Source: an archaeon
GTDB taxonomy: Archaea; Asgardarchaeota; Thorarchaeia; Thorarchaeales; Thorarchaeaceae
Direction: 5' to 3'
Assembly: GCA_024275415.1 (NCBI GenBank)
Contig: JAJRZD010000082.1
Coordinates: 19,731 to 83,730, forward strand
DNA length: 64,000 nt
Each line of letters begins with the position of its first letter. Position 1 is the first letter of the stretch. The notes below the pieces were generated by a model that was not told where the DNA came from, made no database searches, and worked only from the letters and a program-made list of their open reading frames with translations. This document shows positions 40,905 to 50,680 of this stretch, one piece after another. A program made the translations under genes and the position numbers.

Positions 40905-42311
40905 GTGAAATCTCTCGATGACAGTGCAGAACGACTTGCCGAGTTTGGGCTGACGCAATATGAGGCAAAGGTCTATCTTGCAACGCTCAAGAGCGGACCT
41001 TCATCTGCAAGTCAGATCAGCAAGTTAGCTGGGATAAGAAGGGAAGAGGTCTATCGCACACTACCGAAACTAGAGGAGTCCGGACTTGTTGAACGGGTGT
41101 TGGGACGCCCTGTGAGGTTCCAGGCTATCCCTCTCAGGGATGCTATCTCATTGCTTTTGAAGCGTAAAGAGGAAGAAACGCTCACAGAGCTACAAGAACT
41201 CGTTGGGAAAAAGAACGAACTGATTTCTGACATAGAATCGGAAGTCACGGTTGCCGAAAAAGAGGACGAGGACCAGCTCCTCCTGATTCCGAAAAAGGAG
41301 AGCGTTGCCCTTCGGATCGAGTCCCTCATGGAGTCGGCTCAGAACAACGTGGACATCATCGATTCTCCACAGAATGTAGCGAGGCTCCTGTTGGACTTTG
41401 AGAGAGTCATAAAGGACGCACTTGACAGGAATGTCTCATTTAGGATCCTGACAGAATATCCTAGTGAAGAGGTCTTGCGACGGGTACTGGAGAACGGTCT
41501 TCCAGAGGGAGAGGTGCGACTTCGCTACATAGATGATATTCCTAGCAGGTACATTCATGTTGACGAGACATCGGTCTTGCTTTCAACCTCACCCAAGGGC
41601 GATTTCACAGAGGGACAGGCCCTCCTGAGTCGAGATGTGAACCTTATTTCGATAATCAGACGGGACTTTGAAGAGCAGTTCAACAGGGCTGCTGACTGGT
41701 TCACATATATATCTAGACCCGAAGAAGACACACTGAGAGCATTAAAGCGTCTGAAACCTCGGGATCATGCCATCTTCTTTTACGATACTCTCGAACTGAA
41801 GCATAAGGTGTTGTTCGAGTACATCAAGTCGGTTCTTGACAGAGGGGAAGCAATCGGGTATATCTATTCTGAGGAGAATGAATCAGATATCATCAATACG
41901 CTACGGGAAACAGGAGTCAATGTGGATGCCAGTAGAAATAGCTCTGCATTGATGTTGATCCAGTATCAAAAGGTGTACCTGAATGATGGCATGTTCAACG
42001 CGCAGAATGTACTGGATTGTTGGAAACAACTCCATTCTGACGCAAGGAGCGCAGGGTTTGAGCGTTTCCAAGTCATCACTGAGATGGCGTATTTCACAAC
42101 AAAGGATCTCATCGAAGGTCTCCTGACGTTCGAAAGATCGCTGCATCACACCATCGAAACTCCGATTGTATCTGTCTGTGCTTACAATGCCTCGCTCTTG
42201 GGACAGATGGGAAATCCCATCAATCTGTTCTACGAATTGGCCAAGGTTCATGGCACGCTCCTGTATGCGGAGGATGCCGAACTGACCGACTTCAAGGCAA
42301 TCGAAAAGTAG
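40905..42311 (+). CDS. TrmB-family regulator with C-terminal MEDS-like sensor domain
   Basis: A 468-residue protein in three parts: a TrmB winged helix (LTQYEAKVYLATLKSGPSSA and GIRREEVYRTLPKLEESGLV), a linker coiled coil and TrmB C-terminal phospholipase-D-like fold (residues 125-280, KESVALRIESLMESAQNNVDI), and a final 160 residues resembling the MEDS sensor domain (DHAIFFYDTLELKHKVLFEY, VLDRGEAIGYIYSE). MEDS domains are known from methanogen and methylotroph sensors. The fusion suggests a one-component ligand-responsive transcription factor. GTG 40905 follows an AGGGG; starts at 40860, 40866 and 40884 are open. It is convergent with a small winged-helix gene. Confidence 0.82.
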   Translation: MKSLDDSAERLAEFGLTQYEAKVYLATLKSGPSSASQISKLAGIRREEVYRTLPKLEESGLVERVLGRPVRFQAIPLRDAISLLLKRKEEETLTELQELVGKKNELISDIESEVTVAEKEDEDQLLLIPKKESVALRIESLMESAQNNVDIIDSPQNVARLLLDFERVIKDALDRNVSFRILTEYPSEEVLRRVLENGLPEGEVRLRYIDDIPSRYIHVDETSVLLSTSPKGDFTEGQALLSRDVNLISIIRRDFEEQFNRAADWFTYISRPEEDTLRALKRLKPRDHAIFFYDTLELKHKVLFEYIKSVLDRGEAIGYIYSEENESDIINTLRETGVNVDASRNSSALMLIQYQKVYLNDGMFNAQNVLDCWKQLHSDARSAGFERFQVITEMAYFTTKDLIEGLLTFERSLHHTIETPIVSVCAYNASLLGQMGNPINLFYELAKVHGTLLYAEDAELTDFKAIEK

Positions 42312-42323
42312 TGTTTCTTTGTA

Positions 42324-42569
42324 CTATGCAGGTATGTAGATCCATTGTCGCATGTCCAACAGGCAGGGTATCCTTCGGATAAGCTTCTTCTTCAGTAGTC
42401 GCCTGAGCGCATAACGCACTGTCCTTGGGGCGAAGGGGACTTCCGTAAGCAACTGCTTCGGTGTGACTCCTTTCTGACCACGTTCTCGGAGAATCCCAAG
42501 GATTTTCTTCTGACTCTTTGTGAGCCTGTGGTTCTTAAGTTCCAATTCCAACTCTTTCTCATTCATCAT
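42324..42569 (-). CDS. Small winged-helix DNA-binding protein
   Basis: An 81-residue stand-alone winged helix: LTKSQKKILGILRERG, TPKQLLTEVPFAPRTVRYALRR as the helix-turn-helix and KLIRRIPCLLDMRQWIYI as the wing. It is very basic. Probably a transcription regulator. The AT-rich promoter region (TATATAATA around 42583-42620) lies just upstream on the minus strand. ATG at 42566 is an equal alternative. No effector domain is present. Confidence 0.8.
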   Translation of the reverse strand: MMNEKELELELKNHRLTKSQKKILGILRERGQKGVTPKQLLTEVPFAPRTVRYALRRLLKKKLIRRIPCLLDMRQWIYIPA

Positions 42570-42710
42570 CTTAATTCACGGCTGGTGTATATAATATTGT
42601 TAATTTATTATATAAAGAAGCGTTACTGTGTCCACACAGATACAATCTCACACATCAATACACAAAATGCACAACTGCACATAGCTAGTAGAATCCAGCA
42701 TATCAAACTT

Positions 42711-42745
42711 GGGGCAAAAAAGAATAGAATGCCCCCAAGGGGGCA
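42711..42745 (-). terminator. Terminator of the giant surface protein operon
   Basis: A perfect stem TGCCCCC/GGGGGCA with an AA loop (42730-42745) lies 9 bases past the stop at 42754 and is followed on the minus strand by TTCTATTCTTTTTTG. Confidence 0.75.
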
Positions 42746-42753
42746 TATTTGAT

Positions 42754-45700
42754 TTATTCTGTGTCTTTTCGTTTTCGATACCAGATCAGACTGACTGGTA
42801 CGAGTGCGATGAATAGGACAGGTATTCCGACTCCCGCAGCTACAGCTACCATATCACCCAGATTGAGCGAGGCTGCCATTAATGGCACGGCTGGAGCTGG
42901 AGGTGTCGGAGTAGGGTTGACTCCAGAAACCGTGTAGACATTGCCCTGCCAGTAGGATACGACATCCGGGGCATTCGTGTTCCCAGTAAATACTCCAACG
43001 ATAGGCTGGACTACTTGGTGTGGAGCAGCATAGTGCCACAGTAGTACATTGTTAGTGATGTCCACCGCTGCGAGGTATTCATGGTTGGTGAATACCAGGT
43101 CAGTCACAGAATCGCCATTCATATCAGCAAACGTAAGGCTGAAGTCAAAGGAGTTAAGGAGTACAGGAGCCTCCCAGTACCAGACTGTGCTACCCGAATA
43201 GTCGAATCCATAGATTGCCGTTCGTTCAAAGCTCGTGATTATCTCATCAACTCCATCACCCGTCAGGTCTTCTGTGTAGACATCTCTCGGGAAGACGGTG
43301 AAGTCAATAAATCCAGTCTGGATGCTAGTCTGTCCATTGACTATGTAAATGACATAACTGCTATCAAGCCAGGCGAAGTCCTCATACACATCACCCGTCA
43401 AGTCACCAACCACAATACCATAGACACTAGACCCACCGGTATTGTAGGTGGTGTGCAATTGTCCGTCTGTACCGCGATAGATCTCCACAGCATTGTTGGA
43501 ACCACCAATTAGGACATCAGGGTTTCCGTCACCGGTGATATCCCCGACAGCCATGTATCCAACAGTACCGTAGCTAAAAGTGACTGCAGTACTTGACCGA
43601 TAGTGCTCAGTGCCATCGTGACCGTACCAGACCACATATGCGTGGGAGCTGTTCGCCCAGAGCACAGCAATCTCATCATCCGCTTGAGAAGGATCAAAAT
43701 CACGGACGTACAGGTCGTTCGCTGTTGTGTCAGTGGGACTAGTGATAGAGCCCATTTCGGAACCGTCAGTTCCTCGAAGGATATGAATGGTAGAATCAGC
43801 ATCCACAGCTATGATGTCAAGCCAGCCGATCCCATCCATATCACCCACACGGACTTGTGAGATGGTCTTCGAGAAGTCCCGCGTCCATAGGATAGCACCA
43901 TTGGTTCCGTTTACTAGTGCAACTGTCACATTGTACCAAGCCACGACCTCATCCAGACCATCGGAATTGATATCGACCACCGTGGTTCCTGTGATAGTCG
44001 CATTAGTAAGAGTCTGGTTCCAATAGAGTCCATGAACTGGGAACTTCTCCTCCGGTGCTGGCACAACGCGCTCGTAACTGTCAACTGCAACTATGGTGCT
44101 GCTAAACAGTTCCCATTGGAGTCCGCTGTCGATTCCTGTGCCATGGAGGTCAGCACTTGATACAGTCCATGGAATCCCGCCGGTGCGGTTGAACCAGAGA
44201 GGGATTCCACTCTTTCCGTCAATTGCTACGAGGACTCCACCCGATGTGCCATTGATAAGTCCGATGATGATATCGAGGTTGCCAGAACCGCCAAAGTATC
44301 CTATCGAACCATCAAAAGTCTGGAAAACGGGGTCAGGAACATAGAGCCATTGGGTGGTTCCACCTCTGATGTCTTCAAGAAAGACATGTCCTTTAGCAGT
44401 AATCCCAGCTATTTCAGGCGCAGAATCACCATCAAAGTCATCTAGCCACACGGCCCATATATCCAGATAGTCGGTCGAATTGTACACAAGAGTTGATGTT
44501 GTGATATCAAGGATGTGTACACTATCTCTAGCAAAGACGATATCGTCAATGCCATCTTCGGTATAATCGAAAGCTATTGGTTTCGCTGCGTTTGCAATGG
44601 GGCCTGAAGTGGAATAGAATACGGTCCCATTCATGACATCCATGACATGCAGATTTGAGGATGCCATGAACGCCAGTGTCAGATTCTGACCACCAGTGAA
44701 ATTGCCCAAGGTGAGTTGCAATACATCACCTAATGCTGGGATCCAGTTCTTAAGCAGTCCACCTGTATGGTCGAGCAGAAATATCTGATCCCCACTTGTA
44801 CCAAGGGCAATCTCAACCCAGCCGTCATTGTCCACATCTGCTACATCGATGGCATCCACATTCCCTGCCGCAGTGTCGTATTTCCACACCAGAGAACCAT
44901 CAGTGATATCAAGAACCCAGAGATGGTCATCATCAGACCCAAGCAGCACTTCAGGAATAGTATCGTTTGTGATGTCAGCCAGTAGAATCAAGTTAAAGCC
45001 ACTCGCTGCATCGGTATTGTTCCAGATAATTGTGCCAGACTCGTCGAATGCAATCACTTCACCTCTGCCGGATTGACCTGCAATGACTTCCTCCTTACCA
45101 TCGCCATCAATATCGTACGCCTGCATGGTGTCCAGATTTCCGAAATTGCCTACACCTGATGTTGACAACGTCAGGTTCTGCATTGAACCAAACAGTCCCG
45201 CGAATCCCTCGGACGTATCAGTATATTCGAAGAAGAATACATCCCCACGTTCACATGCGAGAGCAATATCATCCCATCCGTTACCGTTGCTGTCTGATAC
45301 AGCGATGGCTGTCACAGGATTCTCGAACGGGTCAGAGAGATAGTCCTCAAGATAGTACATGACTTCATTTCCGATATTCGAGGAGTCCAACTCATAGACC
45401 CCATACTTGTCATCGAAAGCGACAAGCACCTCACGTCTATTATCGCCATCAGTGTCTCCAACATCTAGATCCACGACATCATGGAGGTGGTTCAGCGCCC
45501 AATCAGATTGCGGATTAATGCCATAGACAATATCCACATAAGGTACCCTTATCCATCCGTACTGGTCATTGCCAAGGAACATATACAGAGGAGCATAACG
45601 CAAGAAGGTACCTGCATAGATGAAGCCTCCATCATCCATTGCTAGGAATGCAGGTGACAGTATCTCCGGCTGTTCGATGACAGTCGCCCCAATCTTGTAC

Positions 45701-48700
45701 TGGACAGAGCCTCCTGACGTTTCCACTCGTGTCACATAATCTGGAATCGTGTTGAGATACCCCTCGACGTTCCACGTCGCCCCATCATTCTGGCTAGCGA
45801 TCATACCAAAGCGATCCTCGATCTCAGTGCCAATGCGCTCATAGAGGACAACGAGGCTCTTGTCTTCAGTCCTCATGTAGTCGATATCGACATACATCTC
45901 ATCGTAGAAGCTTGTTGTTGCTTGGTGAGCATATTGTCCAGTGAAGTTGAGCTTGTCATCATTGCTCACCGCAACCCAGATATCGTGGTCGGCCTTGTAC
46001 ATGCTCGGATTGGTGGCAGACATGGCCATTGCGAACCTTCCATCGTCAAGACGAATGACCTCAGCATCATGAACGACGAGGTCATATTCGTTCTCTAAGG
46101 CATGATTCACATACTCGTAGGAACCCGTCAGGTCATTATCTAAGAGCTTGATGTTAACTGTCCGGCTCGTGATGCCAAAGAAGGAGAAGTCAAACACATA
46201 AGCAACCCCTATGTGAGTTGTATTATACTGGAAAACACTCGGACTGTGCATATACCCAAAGAAGTCACGTGGTACGGCGAGTCCGGGGCCCCATATTCCT
46301 GCTTCATAGTCATAGTAGGTCACAAAGAGATAGGTGCTACCATTAGATGCACGACCATTCCAAGTAATGTAGACACGGTCACCCCAAGCCGAGCAGTGAG
46401 GTTCTGATTCCACATTGATGGTGGTACCTCCGGGGTATGGTAGAGGAAGGTTGCCCATAACTTCCCATGCACCTGATGTCGTGTTGTACCACTTGCTCCA
46501 CAGCTCGTTGTTGTTCTCGAAAATCATTAGCTGGATGTCATCAACTGAAGAATGCCGTAGCTGAGTGATGCTCTTTCTACTTCTATTTGATACCACAAAA
46601 CTGTCACCGGAAGTGAATGTTGTCTGAAGAGGGACATTAGGATAATTAGGCGAAGCAGTGACATATTCCACCTTGATGTACGAATTGTCAACCCCTGCTT
46701 CATGCTCCCACATATCGAATCCGTATGAGTGTCCAATGATTATCTCACGCTCACCGTCATAGTCCTGATCATCCATCTTGATGACACTGATCGGATTCCA
46801 ATAGGTCACTTCCGTTGGTGCACTCCAAGACTCGTAGAAAGTACCACCTCTGCATTCGTATATTTTCACGAAGCCATTCTGGCGCATCAGTCGTACATCC
46901 TCGACCCCACCGATTATCACTTCTCGATACCCATCCTTATCACTATCACCCACTGCGATAGCATGGATGCGAGCGTACTTGTAATCAGCAGCAATAGGAT
47001 TCCCAATCAGATAGTATCGACCCTCCATCACGGCTGTCGTCACGAAGTAATCGTTGTCTTCCATCCCAATGAAGGAACCGTCATTTACGTTGTAAATGAA
47101 TAGATAGGGACCAGCAGCGACGATCAAATCACCTCGACCGTCATAATCTATATCGTTTCCAGCAGCCATGGCAGTGATTTCCGTCACTTGCTCGATGAAT
47201 TGGTTATCATCTCCCCACTCGGTATCGCGCAGGTCGAACGAGTAGACGAACCGCATGGCATCGCCACCGAAAAGACCTACCTCCTCAAAGATGTAGACTT
47301 GAAGGTTGGCTGCGACAACTATCTCTTTCAGACCGTCGTGGTCAAGGTCAATATCAGCAACGAGATGCTTTGCATGATCCCAGATACGTCGATTGAAATC
47401 ACCTGAAATGCCTTCCAGATCCTCATAGGCATAAGGACTGACATCAGTGACCTCGGTATGGTTCAAGTCAAAAGAGCGGAACATGCGTTTGTAGCTGTTA
47501 TTGACCAAATGTTCAAAGGCATACACATTGTTATCAAAGTCACCTATAATGATCTCATTGTTTCCATCACTATCGCTATCACCTGAGGTAATAGACAAAG
47601 TCCATTCATCTAGGTCTGCATCATTGTTCCAATCCTCCATGATATGATAGCCCAAGTTCATGAATTTGGTATTCGACCCCTCCATGAGATTGAAATTGAT
47701 TCTGGCAACACGAGGATAGCTTGCGACTACATACGAATCGGCACTGCCAAAGATAGGCTCTGCCATCCAGAGTGAATTGTATTCCTGATTAAACCCATAA
47801 AGATAGTATTCAGGCCTTTCTCTACCTACTAACTCGAAATGTCGCTCAAGAAGAAGGCCATCGTAGTAAGAGCCCCAGTCTTTCACCATACGAACGTCCG
47901 TTATGTTCAGCAGCTTCAGATTCGTATCCTCATTAGAGTTCGACATTATCTTCTTGTGCTCGACCCAAATGGGCTCATCGGCAGTTCCTTCATTGATGAA
48001 GACGGTTGAACCAAACTTACTGTCATAACTCAAGACAAGATCTAAATCACCATCTCCGTCGATATCAACAAGATCAGGTTGACCCCAGATAGCACTTGTA
48101 TCGAGGTTGTTGATATCATCAAAATAGCCAGGAACCAAAGTGAAGTTGAGCTGACCAGTAGCGTCATCACCAAGCTTCAGGTTCTCGGCCATGTACAGAT
48201 AGCCATTGGACACAACGAAATCTTGGTCGCCGTCACCATCATAATCGGCAAAGGAAACCTTTGGAGTTGTCTTGGCAAGATTCACCTGTGAGGTCAGTCG
48301 CCCATCGACGTCCATTCTCCATAATGGTTCCATGCTCACAAAATCGTCCGTGTACGAGTTCCTGTAGTAGAAGAGGAGCTGTGCGCGATATAGAACAGAG
48401 AAGGAATCAACGGGGATATCCTCATTGATACCTCCAACCACAAGCATAGGCAATGTCGAAGGGTTCAAGTATGAATCCCAGATGTACGCAGGCTCAACTG
48501 AAACCTTTTCAAACTGGAATTCTTGGTCATCAAAGTCATTATTCATGGGTGCAAGAAGTGCACTAGTCAATGAATCTTCGTCCCCATTGGTATTATAAGC
48601 GACAATCTTGGGAGCCCCACCACTTTCAGGGTATTGCGCGAGGAACATATTGAAGATCTGTTCTGTATATGGGTCAATGACTCCTGAACTCCACTGGTTT

Positions 48701-50679
48701 GCGATGTATCCCGTTTGGGGTGCAAAGTTGATGGCGGTCCAGAGATTCCACGCAGGAATGTCGCTCTCTGTGTTCACCTCGACCATATCCCAAACGCCAG
48801 CTCCGAATGTGTAGTAGTCATCGTCACCAGACTCCCAGAAGAGGTCATATGCCTCTGTACTCGCGTTGTATTTGACACCAAGGAACTCGCCAATTGATGT
48901 TGCGACAAGAATCTTGTCAGCCTCGGTATTCCCAGCGGCCCAGTTATTGCCATCTTCCTTTAGTTGCCCAATTTCCACAGAAAGGGCTTCCACAACAGTA
49001 TTGAATACTTGAGCAAGTTCAACAGAATTGATCGCGAAGGTTGCACCATTGAAGACGGATATTTTGGCATAACGGAAATAGTCCCACTGTCTTCTCCCTA
49101 GAGCGTCATCAACATCTACCTCCAAGTAGTACCCATTATAGGTAAAGTGATCAGGAGCGACCTGTTCGAAATCAGTACCATCACGCGAAATGCTGAAATT
49201 GAACGAACCACTGACATCGGCACCAGCAAGGAATAGCACATTGAACTTGATCAGGACATCTGGATCCGCATTGGCACTTCCGGTTCCTTCCTCGTCCAAT
49301 CCAAAGTCGATGATTGCTGTGGCATTGTCAACGCTCGGGTCAGAGGCATCGAAAGTCGAATAGTTGCCATCCGGTGCTCCAGCCATTCCGGTATTGTACG
49401 GGTAGACGCTCGCATCAGGAACGAAGTAGGAACCACCCCAGACGTATTCGATTTGCTCAGGCACATTGATGGATGCATTGACAGGGTCGTGATAGGTCAC
49501 GTTCCAAGCCTCGACCACCCGGTCAGTGTAGAAATCAAGACCCCAAAGACCGAAGGTTTCCCACTCCTTGTAGGAGCGATAGACCTTCTGATATTCGTAA
49601 GTCTTCTTATCAGGGTTCCAGTCGAGTGTGAACACACCCTGACCCTGTGCCACGAGGGCAATCTCATCACCAGGTGTGCCATCAAGTTCGCCGACATCCA
49701 TCGAGAGGATTGGGCTCCATGTGTAGTTCTCGCTTGTCCAGTTCAGGTAGTAGTGGTTGTCATTGATAAGCGGGAATGGATAGCCATTGATATTCAGGGT
49801 GATACCGTCATTCTCGTAAACGTATACAGTGCCATCACGGGTTCCCACAATCACTTCCGGAAGCCCGTTGTTATTGGTGTCACCTGACTCAATCGTATAG
49901 ACTCGTTCACCGATATCAAGAGTGGCAACCTCATCGTAGGTGATCCAGTGCTCCTCTGAGAACGGATAACCAGAATGGTTGTCATATTCGTAGATGTGCA
50001 CTTTCCCATCCCATCCGCCAGCAATAATGTCGGCACGATAGTCACGGTCAATGTCATCCACCTTGACAGCGAATGCCTTGAACATATCTGGGCTCTTCCA
50101 GACGAGGTCGAACTGATTCTCCGTGTTAGCATAGGGGTCATAGATATGCCGTTGCTCGAAGACATAGACATGCCCATCTGCGCTCGCTGCCACGATTTCT
50201 AAGAAGTCGTTCAGGTCAGTATCACCGAAATCGAGGCTCAGGATATCACTCTGAAAGACCCCATCGCCTGTGTCCCATACCTTGTCGAACTGGTTGGTTT
50301 CGACGTTGAGTCGGAACAGGTGTACCTCGTTGTCATAGAGATAGCCACCACCAAGAGCCAAGAAGCCTGTGTCCTCATCATATGCCATGGCATGGATAGC
50401 AGCCTTGGACTTCCAAGGCTCATAGAACATCTTGTATGTGTTCTCGCGGTCTCCAAGGACATTTCCAATGTCAAAGTCAGACGGCAAGTAGGGGTTATCC
50501 TCTGCCAGCGCCTGCTCGATCATAGGATACATGGTTTCTGGGATCTCATCACTGGTATCGACAGGGATGATATCGTTTCCTTGCGAAGGCACCCCAGCCA
50601 AAGGTAGGGCGGGAATGACTCCAACTGTTCCGATGACCATCAAGGTCAGGAATATGATGCTCAATACTCTAGTTCTCAC
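42754..50679 (-). CDS. Giant secreted FG-GAP/beta-propeller surface protein
   Basis: A protein of about 2641 residues. It starts at GTG 50679, one base after the stop of the upstream gene, with GGGAGGT as ribosome binding site; the longer frame to 50826 overlaps that gene. A signal peptide (VLSIIFLTLMVIGTVGVIPALP) leads to dozens of FG-GAP/VCBS-like blades with calcium-binding loops such as VDIDGDGDLDLVLS, ADYDGDGDQDFVVSNG and GDTDGDNRREVLVAF. Residues about 1400-1700 resemble sialidase-type BNR blades. A PTPTPPAP linker and a C-terminal span (VGIPVLFIALVPVSLIWY, then RKRKD) anchor it in the membrane. Such propellers bind ligands or other cells; an adhesin-like or S-layer role is an inference. 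Confidence 0.88.
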   Translation of the reverse strand: MRTRVLSIIFLTLMVIGTVGVIPALPLAGVPSQGNDIIPVDTSDEIPETMYPMIEQALAEDNPYLPSDFDIGNVLGDRENTYKMFYEPWKSKAAIHAMAYDEDTGFLALGGGYLYDNEVHLFRLNVETNQFDKVWDTGDGVFQSDILSLDFGDTDLNDFLEIVAASADGHVYVFEQRHIYDPYANTENQFDLVWKSPDMFKAFAVKVDDIDRDYRADIIAGGWDGKVHIYEYDNHSGYPFSEEHWITYDEVATLDIGERVYTIESGDTNNNGLPEVIVGTRDGTVYVYENDGITLNINGYPFPLINDNHYYLNWTSENYTWSPILSMDVGELDGTPGDEIALVAQGQGVFTLDWNPDKKTYEYQKVYRSYKEWETFGLWGLDFYTDRVVEAWNVTYHDPVNASINVPEQIEYVWGGSYFVPDASVYPYNTGMAGAPDGNYSTFDASDPSVDNATAIIDFGLDEEGTGSANADPDVLIKFNVLFLAGADVSGSFNFSISRDGTDFEQVAPDHFTYNGYYLEVDVDDALGRRQWDYFRYAKISVFNGATFAINSVELAQVFNTVVEALSVEIGQLKEDGNNWAAGNTEADKILVATSIGEFLGVKYNASTEAYDLFWESGDDDYYTFGAGVWDMVEVNTESDIPAWNLWTAINFAPQTGYIANQWSSGVIDPYTEQIFNMFLAQYPESGGAPKIVAYNTNGDEDSLTSALLAPMNNDFDDQEFQFEKVSVEPAYIWDSYLNPSTLPMLVVGGINEDIPVDSFSVLYRAQLLFYYRNSYTDDFVSMEPLWRMDVDGRLTSQVNLAKTTPKVSFADYDGDGDQDFVVSNGYLYMAENLKLGDDATGQLNFTLVPGYFDDINNLDTSAIWGQPDLVDIDGDGDLDLVLSYDSKFGSTVFINEGTADEPIWVEHKKIMSNSNEDTNLKLLNITDVRMVKDWGSYYDGLLLERHFELVGRERPEYYLYGFNQEYNSLWMAEPIFGSADSYVVASYPRVARINFNLMEGSNTKFMNLGYHIMEDWNNDADLDEWTLSITSGDSDSDGNNEIIIGDFDNNVYAFEHLVNNSYKRMFRSFDLNHTEVTDVSPYAYEDLEGISGDFNRRIWDHAKHLVADIDLDHDGLKEIVVAANLQVYIFEEVGLFGGDAMRFVYSFDLRDTEWGDDNQFIEQVTEITAMAAGNDIDYDGRGDLIVAAGPYLFIYNVNDGSFIGMEDNDYFVTTAVMEGRYYLIGNPIAADYKYARIHAIAVGDSDKDGYREVIIGGVEDVRLMRQNGFVKIYECRGGTFYESWSAPTEVTYWNPISVIKMDDQDYDGEREIIIGHSYGFDMWEHEAGVDNSYIKVEYVTASPNYPNVPLQTTFTSGDSFVVSNRSRKSITQLRHSSVDDIQLMIFENNNELWSKWYNTTSGAWEVMGNLPLPYPGGTTINVESEPHCSAWGDRVYITWNGRASNGSTYLFVTYYDYEAGIWGPGLAVPRDFFGYMHSPSVFQYNTTHIGVAYVFDFSFFGITSRTVNIKLLDNDLTGSYEYVNHALENEYDLVVHDAEVIRLDDGRFAMAMSATNPSMYKADHDIWVAVSNDDKLNFTGQYAHQATTSFYDEMYVDIDYMRTEDKSLVVLYERIGTEIEDRFGMIASQNDGATWNVEGYLNTIPDYVTRVETSGGSVQYKIGATVIEQPEILSPAFLAMDDGGFIYAGTFLRYAPLYMFLGNDQYGWIRVPYVDIVYGINPQSDWALNHLHDVVDLDVGDTDGDNRREVLVAFDDKYGVYELDSSNIGNEVMYYLEDYLSDPFENPVTAIAVSDSNGNGWDDIALACERGDVFFFEYTDTSEGFAGLFGSMQNLTLSTSGVGNFGNLDTMQAYDIDGDGKEEVIAGQSGRGEVIAFDESGTIIWNNTDAASGFNLILLADITNDTIPEVLLGSDDDHLWVLDITDGSLVWKYDTAAGNVDAIDVADVDNDGWVEIALGTSGDQIFLLDHTGGLLKNWIPALGDVLQLTLGNFTGGQNLTLAFMASSNLHVMDVMNGTVFYSTSGPIANAAKPIAFDYTEDGIDDIVFARDSVHILDITTSTLVYNSTDYLDIWAVWLDDFDGDSAPEIAGITAKGHVFLEDIRGGTTQWLYVPDPVFQTFDGSIGYFGGSGNLDIIIGLINGTSGGVLVAIDGKSGIPLWFNRTGGIPWTVSSADLHGTGIDSGLQWELFSSTIVAVDSYERVVPAPEEKFPVHGLYWNQTLTNATITGTTVVDINSDGLDEVVAWYNVTVALVNGTNGAILWTRDFSKTISQVRVGDMDGIGWLDIIAVDADSTIHILRGTDGSEMGSITSPTDTTANDLYVRDFDPSQADDEIAVLWANSSHAYVVWYGHDGTEHYRSSTAVTFSYGTVGYMAVGDITGDGNPDVLIGGSNNAVEIYRGTDGQLHTTYNTGGSSVYGIVVGDLTGDVYEDFAWLDSSYVIYIVNGQTSIQTGFIDFTVFPRDVYTEDLTGDGVDEIITSFERTAIYGFDYSGSTVWYWEAPVLLNSFDFSLTFADMNGDSVTDLVFTNHEYLAAVDITNNVLLWHYAAPHQVVQPIVGVFTGNTNAPDVVSYWQGNVYTVSGVNPTPTPPAPAVPLMAASLNLGDMVAVAAGVGIPVLFIALVPVSLIWYRKRKDTE

Positions 50680-50680
50680 T

